Origin: Promethearchaeota archaeon
Lineage (GTDB): Archaea > Asgardarchaeota > Lokiarchaeia > Sigyniarchaeales > SOKP01
Direction: 5' to 3'
Assembly (NCBI GenBank): GCA_016926735.1
Contig: JAFGOA010000079.1
Span: 1 to 59,034, forward strand
DNA length: 59,034 nucleotides
This document shows, in pieces, positions 43,380 through 53,191 of this stretch. Under the pieces are notes generated by a model. It was not told the origin of the DNA. It saw only the letters and a list, made by a program, of their open reading frames with translations, and did no database searches. The translations under genes and the position numbers were made by a program. Numbering within the stretch: the stretch's first letter is position 1; the number at the start of each line of letters is the position of its first letter.

Positions 43380-44780
43380 TTATTTTTTACTAATTTTTTT
43401 CCATTTATATAGGCTTAAAGGAATGATTGTTGTAAATATTCCGAAGATTACTAACATCAAATCATATCCTGGAACAGTATCGTCTTTTATAACTTGAATA
43501 CATATCGTTTCATTGATCGAATTACCAATCCAATCAGATGCAAAAATAGTTAAATTATACGTACCAACGTTCAAATTGATCTTATTAGTAATTAATCCTG
43601 TTAAACTATCAATCATAAAATTAACAGTATCATTTATGAAATAAACTATATACCCGCTATCATCTGTAGCATTTACATCATAATAGAAAGGTTTTCCATA
43701 TGTAATGTTTTGATCAATAGGTACTTCAGTCCAAGTTGGTGGATTCCTATCATATTCTCGTCCTGTTGATACTAAATTTAAAATCATTCTTGTTTTCATT
43801 GGAATCGCATCATTTGTCGATTCAGTAACAAGTTGTTGATATTCATTATTTGCATTACACCATCCACTCCAATAATATGAACTAGTGGTATACCAATAAC
43901 CATTAACGAAACATGGAATTTCAGGAATATCCATACAGAAAATTTCTTGAATTCTACTTAAGGTCTGGTTATAAATAACTGGATCTGATTGATTTTCTAA
44001 TGTTAAGTACAATGAATTAAATTCTTTGGATAAATCATCATGCCATCCTGTGATATTAATGTTCCAATCTTTAAATTCTCTCCATCCATTAAAGAATACT
44101 TCTGGAGTTTCAATCACTTTAGGTTCACCACATGACGCTCCAAGGTCGTAATTACGGTCTGTCCATAGATGGGACCAAGTGTTCCATCCTACATAATCTA
44201 TATCGATTATTTCAGAATTAACAGGAATACCAAAATCGGTAAAGGATTCACAAACTAATTCTGTAAAGGTTCTTACATCAAGCCAAGTTTGTGGGCAAAT
44301 CATTGTCCATACAGCCCCACTAGGGTTGCCATCCTCATAACCGAGAGCCCCATATTTATCGGAAACCCAACTACCATCAGGTTGTTTTTCACAACCATGA
44401 TCCTCTAAAATTTGAGCTGCTTTAGTTGTGTTGTAGCTTCTTCTATATTGATCAGCTAAAGTTTTGTTAAAGTATGGATTTTGTACAGTTGAAAAATTAT
44501 CTAAAAAGGTAGGTTCAGCTCTTCTTGTATATCCACTTGCAGCTGCGGCTGGAATTGGATCATAATCAATCATCCATGCCATAGCTTCTCTTAACAATGT
44601 TTCATTGAATGGTGCTCTTTCATGGTTAAAAGCAACATTTACCATTGAAGCTAAAGCTGCTTGGTAAGGGGGTAACTGACCATACCATGATCCAGCATAA
44701 TTCAAGAAAGGATTAGTTTCAAAATCGTTCCACATTTCTTCATAATATCCTGCATGAAGGTCTATTTCTCTGCTCTTCAT
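43380..44780 (-). pseudogene. Extracellular solute-binding protein (family 5), N-terminus missing
   Basis: The 466-residue ORF starts inside a family-5 (peptide/oligopeptide) binding fold: NVAFNHERAPFNETLLREAM and RRAEPTFLDNF correspond to the C-terminal lobe. The signal peptide and first ~200-250 residues are absent, and the sequence upstream has stops. After the lobe comes a cadherin-like domain (TYGKPFYYDVNATDDSG, LTGLITNKINLNVGTYNLTI), then an anchor DDTVPGYDLMLVIFGIF and a lysine tail. No Opp permease or ATPase is adjacent. A TATATAAA lies just upstream of the ATG, so expression of the fragment is not excluded. It is a probable remnant. Confidence 0.65.
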
Positions 44781-44977
44781 TTTTAAATAATTTATATATT
44801 AAGATTAGATACCTCGTTTTACTTTTATTGGATAAATTTCGCATTTCAATGATATAGTAGTTATCAATATTAATTTCCTTGCTCCTAAGTTTAAGAAAAT
44901 ACCTTTTGATAACCAAGATCGAGAATTTATTTTTATTTTCAATATATTATCATATTGGATAATATCAAAATATTATT

Positions 44978-45739
44978 TTAAGAAGTCCATAATTTTGGAA
45001 ATATTATTTTTGTATTTTGGTATATTCTATTTTCTAATTCCTCATTTGAAATATTTTTAATATCACAAATTTCTGATAATACATTTCTAATCATTGATGG
45101 CATACCTATTTTACCAGAATAATTTACAGGACCATCACTTTCTAGTAATAGATGATTTAAATCAATTGAGTCCACTACTTTTTTAATTATAGGAGAATGA
45201 GAGATTGCAGGTGTAATTGAAAAGAAATAACCACGATCAATTCCTGTTTTTATATATTTTTCTGGTCCAGAATACCAATGAATATTTATATTTGTGATCT
45301 TAAAAGAAGTTAAAATTTCAAAAATTTCTTGTTCAGCACCTTTAGTATGGAGATTTATAGGTAAATTAAGTTTCTGAGCCAATTCAAGCATATCTAAAAA
45401 TAATTTCTTTTGAAGGGGGTAAAGATCCTTATCTTTTATAAAATAATGATCCATACCAATCTCTCCTATAGCACATATTTGTTCTTTATTTTGAATAATA
45501 TATTCATTGATTTCATCTAACTGGTTTTCAATATTTTTATTCATCAATGTTTCTTCTGGATGAATTCCTAAAGCAGGATAGATCATTTTATGATTTTGCG
45601 CAATCTCAATAGTTCTTTCAAGACTTAAAAAGCTCATTCCAACAGTTATTATTTTTTCAACGTTGGCTTTTTTTGCCTCATCAAGTACATTATCGAGTTC
45701 TAAATAAAGATTAGCATGACAATGGACATCAATTAGCAT
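44978..45739 (-). CDS. TatD-family metal-dependent hydrolase
   Basis: The protein has 253 residues. The metal ligands are in place: DVHCHANL (HxH), GEIGMDHY (Glu), NLHTKG, INIHWYSG and LLESDGP (Asp), with GIHPEETL in the expected loop. TatD enzymes are 3'-5' exonucleases/DNases. It is close to full family length, so functional. It is on the same strand as a small unknown gene immediately upstream. Confidence 0.87.
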   Translation of the reverse strand: MLIDVHCHANLYLELDNVLDEAKKANVEKIITVGMSFLSLERTIEIAQNHKMIYPALGIHPEETLMNKNIENQLDEINEYIIQNKEQICAIGEIGMDHYFIKDKDLYPLQKKLFLDMLELAQKLNLPINLHTKGAEQEIFEILTSFKITNINIHWYSGPEKYIKTGIDRGYFFSITPAISHSPIIKKVVDSIDLNHLLLESDGPVNYSGKIGMPSMIRNVLSEICDIKNISNEELENRIYQNTKIIFPKLWTS

Positions 45740-45804
45740 TTTAATATTCCATTTATAATTTATTAAATAAAAGAATGTGATTTCTGAAATGTAGTAATTT
45801 TAAT

Positions 45805-46137
45805 TTAAAAAGTATTTACTTTTTCTCTTAACTTTACTATCTTCATAACTAGATCAAACTTCCTATTTTCAGGATAATTGTTTGATTCTAATATAAAATT
45901 TAATTTTTCCAATCGGTTTAGAAAAAGATTTTTTAAATCATCTTTTGTTACATGCCCTAATAATTTAGGTAGAGGTTCTATTTTGTTAAGTTTTTTTGCT
46001 CTTAATTGTGAAATAGCTTTTGCTACTTGAGCTTGCACTCCTTGTGAATTATTTTCATGAATATGTTCTAATGAATCAAATGATACTTTTAACCCATTTA
46101 TAAAAGCTTCTAAATCTTCAATATCAATTTGATCCAT
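45805..46137 (-). CDS. Unknown small helical protein
   Basis: The protein has 110 residues and appears all-helical, with no motif I recognise. Segments: IEDLEAFINGLKVSFDSLEH, then AQVAKAISQLRAKKLNKIEP, then LVMKIVKLREKVN. It is 65 bases upstream of tatD on the same strand, so may be co-transcribed. No Shine-Dalgarno site is evident. Confidence 0.5.
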   Translation of the reverse strand: MDQIDIEDLEAFINGLKVSFDSLEHIHENNSQGVQAQVAKAISQLRAKKLNKIEPLPKLLGHVTKDDLKNLFLNRLEKLNFILESNNYPENRKFDLVMKIVKLREKVNTF

Positions 46138-46294
46138 AAATTCTTATACCAAAAGTATAAATTGATTATAAATAATAAAATAAAATAATTATTTATATCT
46201 TTATTATTAAAAAGCTTGATATATATACATATATGAAGATAAGGCTATTTTTATTAAAATTAAAAAATTAATGAGAAATAAAAAAAAATAGATT

Positions 46295-46753
46295 TTATAT
46301 TAGAGTAAAATATCTAAGAATTAAGAAAACACCGATCCAGAGAGCTAATCCAATAATTCCTATTACATAATAAGGCCAAACTTTCTTATTGTATTTGAAA
46401 ATTAAATGAGCAAGTATCCACATTCCCAACCCTCCTATACCTACGAGAATGATATCTGTTATTATATTTGCAACACTATCTCTTCTTCCTTCGAATTTTA
46501 GTCCAAAATGATATAATAAGATATTTTCAATAAATTCCCATAAAATAGCAAATCCAACGGTTATAAGAAAAACAGCCCATAAGGGTAGTTTTACTTGTCC
46601 TGTTCCATTACTTTTTGACATGGGAATTGTATAAAAAAGCGAGAATATTAGAAAAATACCGATACCCATACATATATGTCCAACGCTAAAGAAATCAAAC
46701 CAAGAGATTCCTACTTCACTAACATCAAGGGCGATTAACCAATTAAATAACAT
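46295..46753 (-). CDS. Membrane protein, YjdF/DUF2238-like
   Basis: The protein has 152 residues with four hydrophobic helices (~18-43, 58-80, 93-118, 126-150). The stretch FAILWEFIENILLYHFG followed by RRDSVANIITDIILVG carries the WE-x2-E and D-x6-D spacing that I associate with YjdF/DUF2238-type membrane proteins. The function of that family is unknown. Stand-alone gene. Confidence 0.5.
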   Translation of the reverse strand: MLFNWLIALDVSEVGISWFDFFSVGHICMGIGIFLIFSLFYTIPMSKSNGTGQVKLPLWAVFLITVGFAILWEFIENILLYHFGLKFEGRRDSVANIITDIILVGIGGLGMWILAHLIFKYNKKVWPYYVIGIIGLALWIGVFLILRYFTLI

Positions 46754-47069
46754 TATAATCTGTTTAAATTGATTTTAATTACATTAATGATAAGAATATT
46801 ACCTAATAAATTTGTTTAATTTTTAAAAATTCAAATTTTCAACTGATAATTATTAAGAACATTTATGAAGTGGTTTAATTGATTATTGCAGATGAAAAAC
46901 AAGTTCTTTTTTTATGAGATTTTTAGAATATAATTTCATAAAAAAAAAGTAATATATAAAAACAAGTATCTTTCGATAATCTTGATAATTTTATATTATC
47001 TTTTATTTTCTATAATAGAATTTATGAAAGAATTGTTTTTATGTTAAAATTCCTTATAATTTTATCTTA
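46754..47069. other. Intergenic region without detectable gene
   Basis: These 316 bases are AT-rich. I see only a 13-codon ATG frame near 46890 without a Shine-Dalgarno site, and no tRNA-like or strongly palindromic structure. It probably holds the promoter of the membrane-protein gene and the 3' end region of the downstream small gene. Confidence 0.4.
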
Positions 47070-47282
47070 TTATCGGTCTTCTTTAACAGTTATAGAAACG
47101 ATTTTGTCAAGTGGGATATATGTATTGACTTGTTGATCAGGATTTCCGCCAATAAATACTTTTATATAATCCTCTTGAATCTCTTTGATAATACCCCAAG
47201 ATATTTCTTTATTATCGACCAGTTTAAAAGAAATCTCCCCTTCAAAGTCCTTAAATTGCACTAATTTTGTCTTTAAATCCAT
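47070..47282 (-). CDS. Small SH3/Sm-like beta-barrel protein
   Basis: The protein has 70 residues and is almost all strand: ISFKLVDNKEISWGIIKEI, DYIKVFIGG, TYIPLDKIVSITVKE. The pattern 'l-dg-e-sG-i-ei-ed-i-v ... yipl-kIvsItv' resembles Sm/LSm or KOW-type barrels, but the Sm1/Sm2 signature residues are not clearly present. An RNA-binding role is a guess. The weak GTGAT lies ~6 bases before the ATG. Confidence 0.5.
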   Translation of the reverse strand: MDLKTKLVQFKDFEGEISFKLVDNKEISWGIIKEIQEDYIKVFIGGNPDQQVNTYIPLDKIVSITVKEDR

Positions 47283-47550
47283 TTTTTTATCACTTTTCTA
47301 AAATTGAAGCATAATTTTTATTTTTGTTTCTATTGATTATGCTATTTCTAAATTTTCTAATAGATTGATTAATTATATTAATTTGTTTATATATCCTATT
47401 TTTAAGATATTTATAATATGTCTAATTTTAATCAATATTAAAGCCCCTTTGGAATAAGATTGAAATTTTAGATTTTTTAGAATCCAATTCTTTTTTATGT
47501 TTTCAAAAATTATACAGATTAAATCCTTATATAAATTGAGATGATTTTTT

Positions 47551-49194
47551 ATTTTTGAAGGAGAAGGTTATTCTGATTATTTAGAAAGTATTCAAAATAT
47601 AAGAGATTCAATCTATAACATTAGTAAATTAACAAATGATGAAGAAAGAAGCAATGAAATTAGTAAAATAATTGATACAACAATACAATATTCAGATGAA
47701 ATCGTTGCAATAGGTGATCTTTTTGAAGCAGGGGAGTTATTATATTCCGTAGCAGAACTATTAGAAGATATAAGTTATACCAAAACTTTAGATTTATATA
47801 AAAGAGTAATTTCTTTTTGGGAAAAACAAATTGGTTCATTTCAAATGCAGGGTAAAATTCATGAGATAAGTGAATTATACCTTAGAATTGCTGAAATCTA
47901 TGGTGAAAAATATAAAGATTTCAATTTAGAAAAAGAGTATATTTTAAAGTGTATAAGATGCTTAAAACAAGAATCTAAATTATTGGGAGAATTCAAAGAA
48001 GGGCGAAAAATTGCCCAAAATTATCAAAATATTGCAGAATTGTATTTTAAATTATCTTATTTTAAAAAGGCAATAAAATTTTTTAAAAGAGTAATAGAAT
48101 TTGCAAAAATCTATAATTTTTATGATATTTTATCATATTCATGTAAACAAGTATCCATAAGTTATGAAGAATTAGATGATTATGAAAATTCGAAAAATAT
48201 ATTACTAGATGCAATAGAGTTCTTTACAGGAATTTATGAAGAAATAAAAGAAAAAAATGATAATTTATCCCTTGCTCAGATATGCCAAATAATTAAAAAT
48301 TTATATCAACAATTGGAAAATCCAGATCAATATATCTATTATTCAAAAAGAGAAGCTTCTTCATATATTAGTTTAGCTGAAGGATTAAAAAAAGAAGAAA
48401 AAGATTATTATAAAATAGCGAGATATTATCGTGGAGCAGCGCTTTGTTATAAGGAGATTGAACAGAACTTATTAGAATCAGCTTCTTGTTTCATTTTAGC
48501 AGGAAATTATTGTGAAAAAATTAAAGATTATAATCAAACAGCAATTAATTATATTGATGCTGCAACTATATTTAAGAAATTGAAAAACTCAGAATTAGCT
48601 TATAAGCATTATATGAAGGCTGGAGATAATTTTTGGAAAATTAAAAGTTATAATAGATCTACTGAGAGCTATCTTAATGCATATGATGTGGCTATGGAAA
48701 ATAATTTAGAATTTAACAGATTTGGTTTATTTAATCAAATTGTAAGATGTTTAAATATAATAGCGGAACATGGTCTTCAAAATAAACAATATTTTACAGC
48801 AGCTACATTAATTCTTGAAAGTATAAAATTTTATGAACAACTTGATACAGCTAAAGATTTTTTATTAAAAGAAATGATTAAAAATACATATAAATATTAT
48901 TATAGAGCAGCGAATACAAAAAAAATTAGTAATTCCCATATTATTCATTCTTATATCATCGCATCATTGTCTCTTATTATTATAGGAAAATTAGAGAAAT
49001 CCAAGGAAATTCTTTCAGAAATAGATTCAGAAGGGAGAACAATAGATTTGTTTAAACAAATGATTAATATAATCATAAAAAAAATACAAAATAAAGAAGA
49101 AATAGATATTAAAGGTTTTCCATTCCCTATTAGAAGGTTGATTGATAGTTCTGAGGATATTAAATACTTAATTAAGCTTTTCAAGAAATTATAA
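47551..49194 (+). CDS. TPR-repeat protein with unresolved N-terminus
   Basis: From ATG 47845 the protein has 449 residues of TPR-like helical hairpins (AIKFFKRVIEFAKIYNFYD, AINYIDAATIFKKLKNSELA). The frame is open and clearly coding ~98 codons further upstream to a TGA at 47542, including GELLYSVAELLEDISYTKTL and LYKRVISFWEKQIGSFQ, but no ATG, GTG or TTG occurs there. Either an AUU start (ATT 47551, with GAGATGA 7 bases before it) is used, or a one-base error in the T-run after ATG 47541 hides the true start. It is probably a scaffold protein; 25 bases before the HAD gene. Confidence 0.65.
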   Translation: MFEGEGYSDYLESIQNIRDSIYNISKLTNDEERSNEISKIIDTTIQYSDEIVAIGDLFEAGELLYSVAELLEDISYTKTLDLYKRVISFWEKQIGSFQMQGKIHEISELYLRIAEIYGEKYKDFNLEKEYILKCIRCLKQESKLLGEFKEGRKIAQNYQNIAELYFKLSYFKKAIKFFKRVIEFAKIYNFYDILSYSCKQVSISYEELDDYENSKNILLDAIEFFTGIYEEIKEKNDNLSLAQICQIIKNLYQQLENPDQYIYYSKREASSYISLAEGLKKEEKDYYKIARYYRGAALCYKEIEQNLLESASCFILAGNYCEKIKDYNQTAINYIDAATIFKKLKNSELAYKHYMKAGDNFWKIKSYNRSTESYLNAYDVAMENNLEFNRFGLFNQIVRCLNIIAEHGLQNKQYFTAATLILESIKFYEQLDTAKDFLLKEMIKNTYKYYYRAANTKKISNSHIIHSYIIASLSLIIIGKLEKSKEILSEIDSEGRTIDLFKQMINIIIKKIQNKEEIDIKGFPFPIRRLIDSSEDIKYLIKLFKKL

Positions 49195-49219
49195 AGAATT
49201 AAACCTTTTTATATTTAAA

Positions 49220-49882
49220 ATGACAAGAAAAATATTAATAAGTTTTGATTTAGATTTTACTCTGATTGATAATCAAGAGGGAATTCTAAATTCTTTTAAA
49301 TATGTGTTTAAAGAATTTAATATTGCTGAAAAAATTAATGATGACTTTAAGAAAACGATAGGTTTACCATTAGAAATAGTTTTTAAGAATATATCTAATA
49401 TAGATCCGAAAGAATTAATTAATTCTTTTAGAAAATATTATGCTAAGAAAGGTATATATCAAGTAGTGCTTTTTCCTGAAGTGGCTAATATTTTAAACTC
49501 TCTCAAAAAACATAATATAATTCTTGGGATTGTAACTTCAAAAAAGCAAGAACTTGCTAAGAAATTATTAGAAAATCTACAAATAATAGAATATTTTGAT
49601 TTTATTATTGGAGAATCTTTAAAAATCAAATCCAAAACAGACTTAAACCTCAAGAATTTTTTTTTCCAAGAATATCCCAATTACACATATTTTATTATTG
49701 GGGATCATACAAGTGATAGAAAATTAGCAGAAATGCTCAATTGTAAATTTATTGGAGTATTAACAGGAACACATACTAAAGAGGAATTATTAAAAGATTC
49801 TTCTGTACCCGTTTTTATCCTTGATACTATCTCTCAGCTTTCTTTTAAAAAACTCTTTTCCTTTATGAAGGGGAATGAATAA
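49220..49882 (+). CDS. HAD-superfamily phosphatase, Gph-like
   Basis: The protein has 220 residues. Motif I is SFDLDFTLIDN (nucleophile Asp and acid Asp), motif II LGIVTSKKQ, motif III Lys in GESLKIKSKTDLNL, motif IV IIGDHTSDRKLAEM. The alpha-helical cap lies between I and II (IGLPLEIVF). Phosphoglycolate phosphatase/beta-PGM-like members act on small phosphorylated metabolites. The motif IV residues are GDHTSD rather than GDSxxD, a minor variation. It follows the TPR gene by 25 bases and ends close to the convergent cdhE. Confidence 0.8.
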   Translation: MTRKILISFDLDFTLIDNQEGILNSFKYVFKEFNIAEKINDDFKKTIGLPLEIVFKNISNIDPKELINSFRKYYAKKGIYQVVLFPEVANILNSLKKHNIILGIVTSKKQELAKKLLENLQIIEYFDFIIGESLKIKSKTDLNLKNFFFQEYPNYTYFIIGDHTSDRKLAEMLNCKFIGVLTGTHTKEELLKDSSVPVFILDTISQLSFKKLFSFMKGNE

Positions 49883-49893
49883 AAAAAGACATT

Positions 49894-51345
49894 TTATCTT
49901 GTTTTATATTCTATCATATAATCATCTGGAGTCCACTTTTCATCAATAAATTTCTTAATTCCAGAACTATCTCTTGGCCCCACCAGAACATAACAATCAG
50001 CCTCATCCTCTAAAGCTCCACTTAATCGAGCGGCCATGCCAGGAATAATTAAAATTCGGTGACTCACTTGATTAAAAACATCAAATTCTTTAACAGCCTC
50101 TCCAATTGCACTGGCACTAAATTGTCCTCCAGCAACAGCACTTTCAATACCTATTCCTTCACTATTGACAACTAATAACCAAGAATCTATATTTGCTCCT
50201 TTAACGTCAATTTCAACGGGAATTTTAGTTAATCTATAATTAGAAGTAACTAAAATAGGAGCATCTTGTTTTGGATCTCCGATTTTATATAATCCTGGAT
50301 CAACTGAAGGATATACTCTAGGATCAGAGAAAATACTTTGTCTGAGAGTTAATAAAGCTAATAAAGCCCAAATATCTTCTTTTTTTTGTCCTGTATGGAG
50401 TATGATTAAGGATGTATCATTTGAAATCATAATTGATCCCATAATCACTTCTTGATATTTATGTTTCCACAGATCTTGTTTTTTTTTAATTTTACCGATT
50501 TGAGACCAATATGCTGCGGGTACACCAATAATTGGCCATCCCACATTTTCATTTCCCTTTTCAATACCAGCAATTCTTAATTGTGTAATATTATCATAAT
50601 TTAAAGCAATATTACCTGCTCCAAAAAAAGTTCCTGGATCAAAAATAATCTCTTCAACACCTAAATTATTTAAACTTGCACTAAGAGACACTAATTCATC
50701 TAAATTATTTGAGGTAACTATTAATGGTAGATTGTTTTTTATGGAATATTGACCAAGTTGTTCCCAAGTATTTATAGTAGCAGCATATAATGCTGGTTTA
50801 TTATCCTTAATTTCATCTGCTGCACTAATCAATATCTGAGGATCTAGACAACATAATATTATCGGTAAATTTGTATTATCAGCAATTTTTTTTGCTGTAT
50901 TCTTAAATGTTGCACCATTTTTGGATACACATCTTAATGCAATACCATCTAAAGTAAGAGATTCACCCATTCTTTCTATTTTTAAATTTGTGAGATAGTT
51001 TACAATATTTATAATATCTTCTTGATTATCTGCAATTTCAATAAAAATACCGGTCTGGTTATAGAATGTTAATTGGTGTCGCATAAGCACTTCTTCCCCC
51101 CCAATTACAATTTTACGAGATCCTTTTCCGATTTGAACAGCTTTCTGAGGAGGGGTTATCATTTTTTTAAGTTTTAAATAATTCTTCTTTTGTTTCTGAT
51201 CTTTCATTAGATGAGTACAATCCTCGAGATTGATTCTCCTTTCTAAAAGGTCTGATGCAAAAGCCATACAAGTATCATATCCACACTCCTTACAATTGGA
51301 CTTATCAATAAGTGTATATATATCTAAGGGACTTGGTCTAGCCAT
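49894..51345 (-). CDS. cdhE: Corrinoid iron-sulfur protein large subunit (CODH/ACS gamma)
   Basis: The protein has 483 residues. The N-terminal [4Fe-4S] domain has C18-x2-C21-x4-C26-x16-C43 (CKECGYDTCMAFASDL, LEDC). A TIM barrel follows (~100-320) with IILCCLDPQILISAAD and EEIIFDPGTFFGAGN, then a C-terminal corrinoid-binding domain with GGQFSASAIGEAVKEFDV and IIPGMAARLSGALEDE. It carries the methyl group in the Wood-Ljungdahl pathway. None of the other CODH/ACS subunits is adjacent, which is unusual. Confidence 0.9.
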   Translation of the reverse strand: MARPSPLDIYTLIDKSNCKECGYDTCMAFASDLLERRINLEDCTHLMKDQKQKKNYLKLKKMITPPQKAVQIGKGSRKIVIGGEEVLMRHQLTFYNQTGIFIEIADNQEDIINIVNYLTNLKIERMGESLTLDGIALRCVSKNGATFKNTAKKIADNTNLPIILCCLDPQILISAADEIKDNKPALYAATINTWEQLGQYSIKNNLPLIVTSNNLDELVSLSASLNNLGVEEIIFDPGTFFGAGNIALNYDNITQLRIAGIEKGNENVGWPIIGVPAAYWSQIGKIKKKQDLWKHKYQEVIMGSIMISNDTSLIILHTGQKKEDIWALLALLTLRQSIFSDPRVYPSVDPGLYKIGDPKQDAPILVTSNYRLTKIPVEIDVKGANIDSWLLVVNSEGIGIESAVAGGQFSASAIGEAVKEFDVFNQVSHRILIIPGMAARLSGALEDEADCYVLVGPRDSSGIKKFIDEKWTPDDYMIEYKTR

Positions 51346-51528
51346 CTTTTATTATTATTCCTCTTTAATTAAATTATTAAAGTTAATATGTTTAATTTAA
51401 ATTCTATTTTCCATTAAAAATTTAGTTTTTTAATACTATAAATTTATACTATCATATATAATTACAGTGAAAAAATTAAAAAATCAAAGAAATCAAGTTT
51501 AGAAAAAGATAAATATAGTGAATCAATA

Positions 51529-52572
51529 ATGTCTGATAAAATTATTTTCTTACCCGGAAAGGTAAAATATGATATCCTTAAAAAAATGTTTGAGAAGTAT
51601 ATTTGGGATCTAAATTCCCAAGATAATAGGCTTATTGTTGGACCAAAAATAGGAGAAGATGCGGCTGTAATTCGAATGAATAATAATAAAGATCTAGTAA
51701 TAAAAACAGATCCAATTACATTTACATCTAATTTAATCGGTTATTATGCAGTAAATATAAATGTTAATGATGTTGTATCTATGGGAGCAGAGCCAAAATG
51801 GTTTTTATCAACAATTTTGTTACCAGAAAAAAATACGAATTGTAATTTGATTGAATCCATTTTTAAAGAAATTCATGATACGTGTAAATCTATGAAAATT
51901 AATATTGTGGGAGGACATACAGAGATTACAGAAAAACTTAATCGGCCAATAGTAATAGGAACATTAATAGGAGAAGTAGACCATAATAAGTTAGTTAAAA
52001 CTTCTGGAGCTGAAGAAGGTAATTTATTAATTTTAACTAAAGGGATTTTTATTGAAGGAACATCGATTATAGCTACAGAAAAACAAAGATATTTAGAAAT
52101 GAAAGGATTCGATGAACAATTTATAGAAAGATGTAAAAATTATTTATATAATCCTGGAATAAGTGTTATTAAAGAAGCACTTTTAGCAAACAAACATTAC
52201 AAAATAAAGGCAATGCATGATCCTACTGAAGGAGGATTATTTATAGGAATAGCAGAAATAGCATTAGCCTCAAATCTCGGGATAATTGTTGATGTAAAAG
52301 CGATCCGAATTCATTCTGAATCTAAAAAACTCAGTGAAGTATTTAACTTAAATCCTTATGGTACTATTACTTCTGGATCTTTACTAATCGTTATAGAGGA
52401 AAAAGATGGCGAGGATTTAATCAACTTATTATCGAAACATAATATTTATTCTGCAATTATTGGAAAATTTGTCGAGAAAGAAAGAGGGCTACTTTTAAAG
52501 GATTTCAATGGAAGATTAACACCACTAAAATACTCTGAAAAAGATGAAATTATAAAGGTTTTTAATGAATAA
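51529..52572 (+). CDS. AIR-synthase-family protein (HypE/ThiL-like)
   Basis: The protein has 347 residues. Landmarks: GPKIGEDAAVIRMNN, YYAVNINVNDVVSMGAEPKW, VGGHTEITEKLNRPIVIGT, AMHDPTEGGLFIGIAEIA and PYGTITSGSLLIVI, the PurM/HypE/ThiL/SelD fold that binds ATP. HypE proteins end in PRIC, whose Cys is cyanated for NiFe hydrogenase assembly. This protein ends DEIIKVFNE with no Cys, so it is not a working HypE. A kinase or activating enzyme of unknown substrate is likely. Divergent from cdhE. Confidence 0.8.
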   Translation: MSDKIIFLPGKVKYDILKKMFEKYIWDLNSQDNRLIVGPKIGEDAAVIRMNNNKDLVIKTDPITFTSNLIGYYAVNINVNDVVSMGAEPKWFLSTILLPEKNTNCNLIESIFKEIHDTCKSMKINIVGGHTEITEKLNRPIVIGTLIGEVDHNKLVKTSGAEEGNLLILTKGIFIEGTSIIATEKQRYLEMKGFDEQFIERCKNYLYNPGISVIKEALLANKHYKIKAMHDPTEGGLFIGIAEIALASNLGIIVDVKAIRIHSESKKLSEVFNLNPYGTITSGSLLIVIEEKDGEDLINLLSKHNIYSAIIGKFVEKERGLLLKDFNGRLTPLKYSEKDEIIKVFNE

Positions 52573-52663
52573 TAGTAGAGATTGCTCAATTTTTATAGTA
52601 TATATTTAACGATATTGAATAAAGACTATATTATTAGAGTATGATTTTATTCCTTTTATTGGT

Positions 52664-53191
52664 CTAGATACTTTTTCCATTAAGCTGTGTTACTATTAAT
52701 GGTCCAAATTCCTTTACTTCTAAAAACCAAATAGCTTCACATAATCCTAAATCTCTCCATAACACAGACCTAATACAAGTTACTTTTTTTTTTACTATTG
52801 CACCACATCCACCTGTGAAATTTAAATATACAACACGAGAATTCTTAGTATTTAAATTTTTCATTCCCCCTTTTCCAATGATAAATTTTATTCCTAAAAT
52901 ATCCACAACTTCATTTTGTAGTGTATCCATTCTTTGGCTAGTGGTTGGACCTCCAGAAATAAAGACATATTCATCTTTACATTCTTTTGTTATTGGACCG
53001 CAATGATAAATTGCCAAACCTTGCAGGTTCTTTAATTCTTGAGGTAATTTATTTTTTTTAAATAATGCAATAATTCTTTTATGTGCTTGATCTCTAGCTG
53101 TAATAATCAAACCATTAAGAAAAATAATATCTTTCAGATTTAATAATTTTAAATCATTTGGAGTTACTGGTAAAGTAAAATTATGTATCAT
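52664..53191 (-). CDS. Fumarase class I, beta (C-terminal-type) subunit
   Basis: The protein has 175 residues. YHCGPITKECKDEYVFISGG, PTTSQRMDTL, GIKFIIGKGGM and LNFTGGCGAIV match the beta subunit of two-subunit class I fumarases and L(+)-tartrate dehydratases (TtdB). It begins 11 bases inside the end of the alpha-subunit gene, with GGAGAGGTGG before the ATG. Fumarate to malate in the partial TCA cycle is the likeliest reaction; tartrate cannot be excluded. Confidence 0.88.
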   Translation of the reverse strand: MIHNFTLPVTPNDLKLLNLKDIIFLNGLIITARDQAHKRIIALFKKNKLPQELKNLQGLAIYHCGPITKECKDEYVFISGGPTTSQRMDTLQNEVVDILGIKFIIGKGGMKNLNTKNSRVVYLNFTGGCGAIVKKKVTCIRSVLWRDLGLCEAIWFLEVKEFGPLIVTQLNGKSI

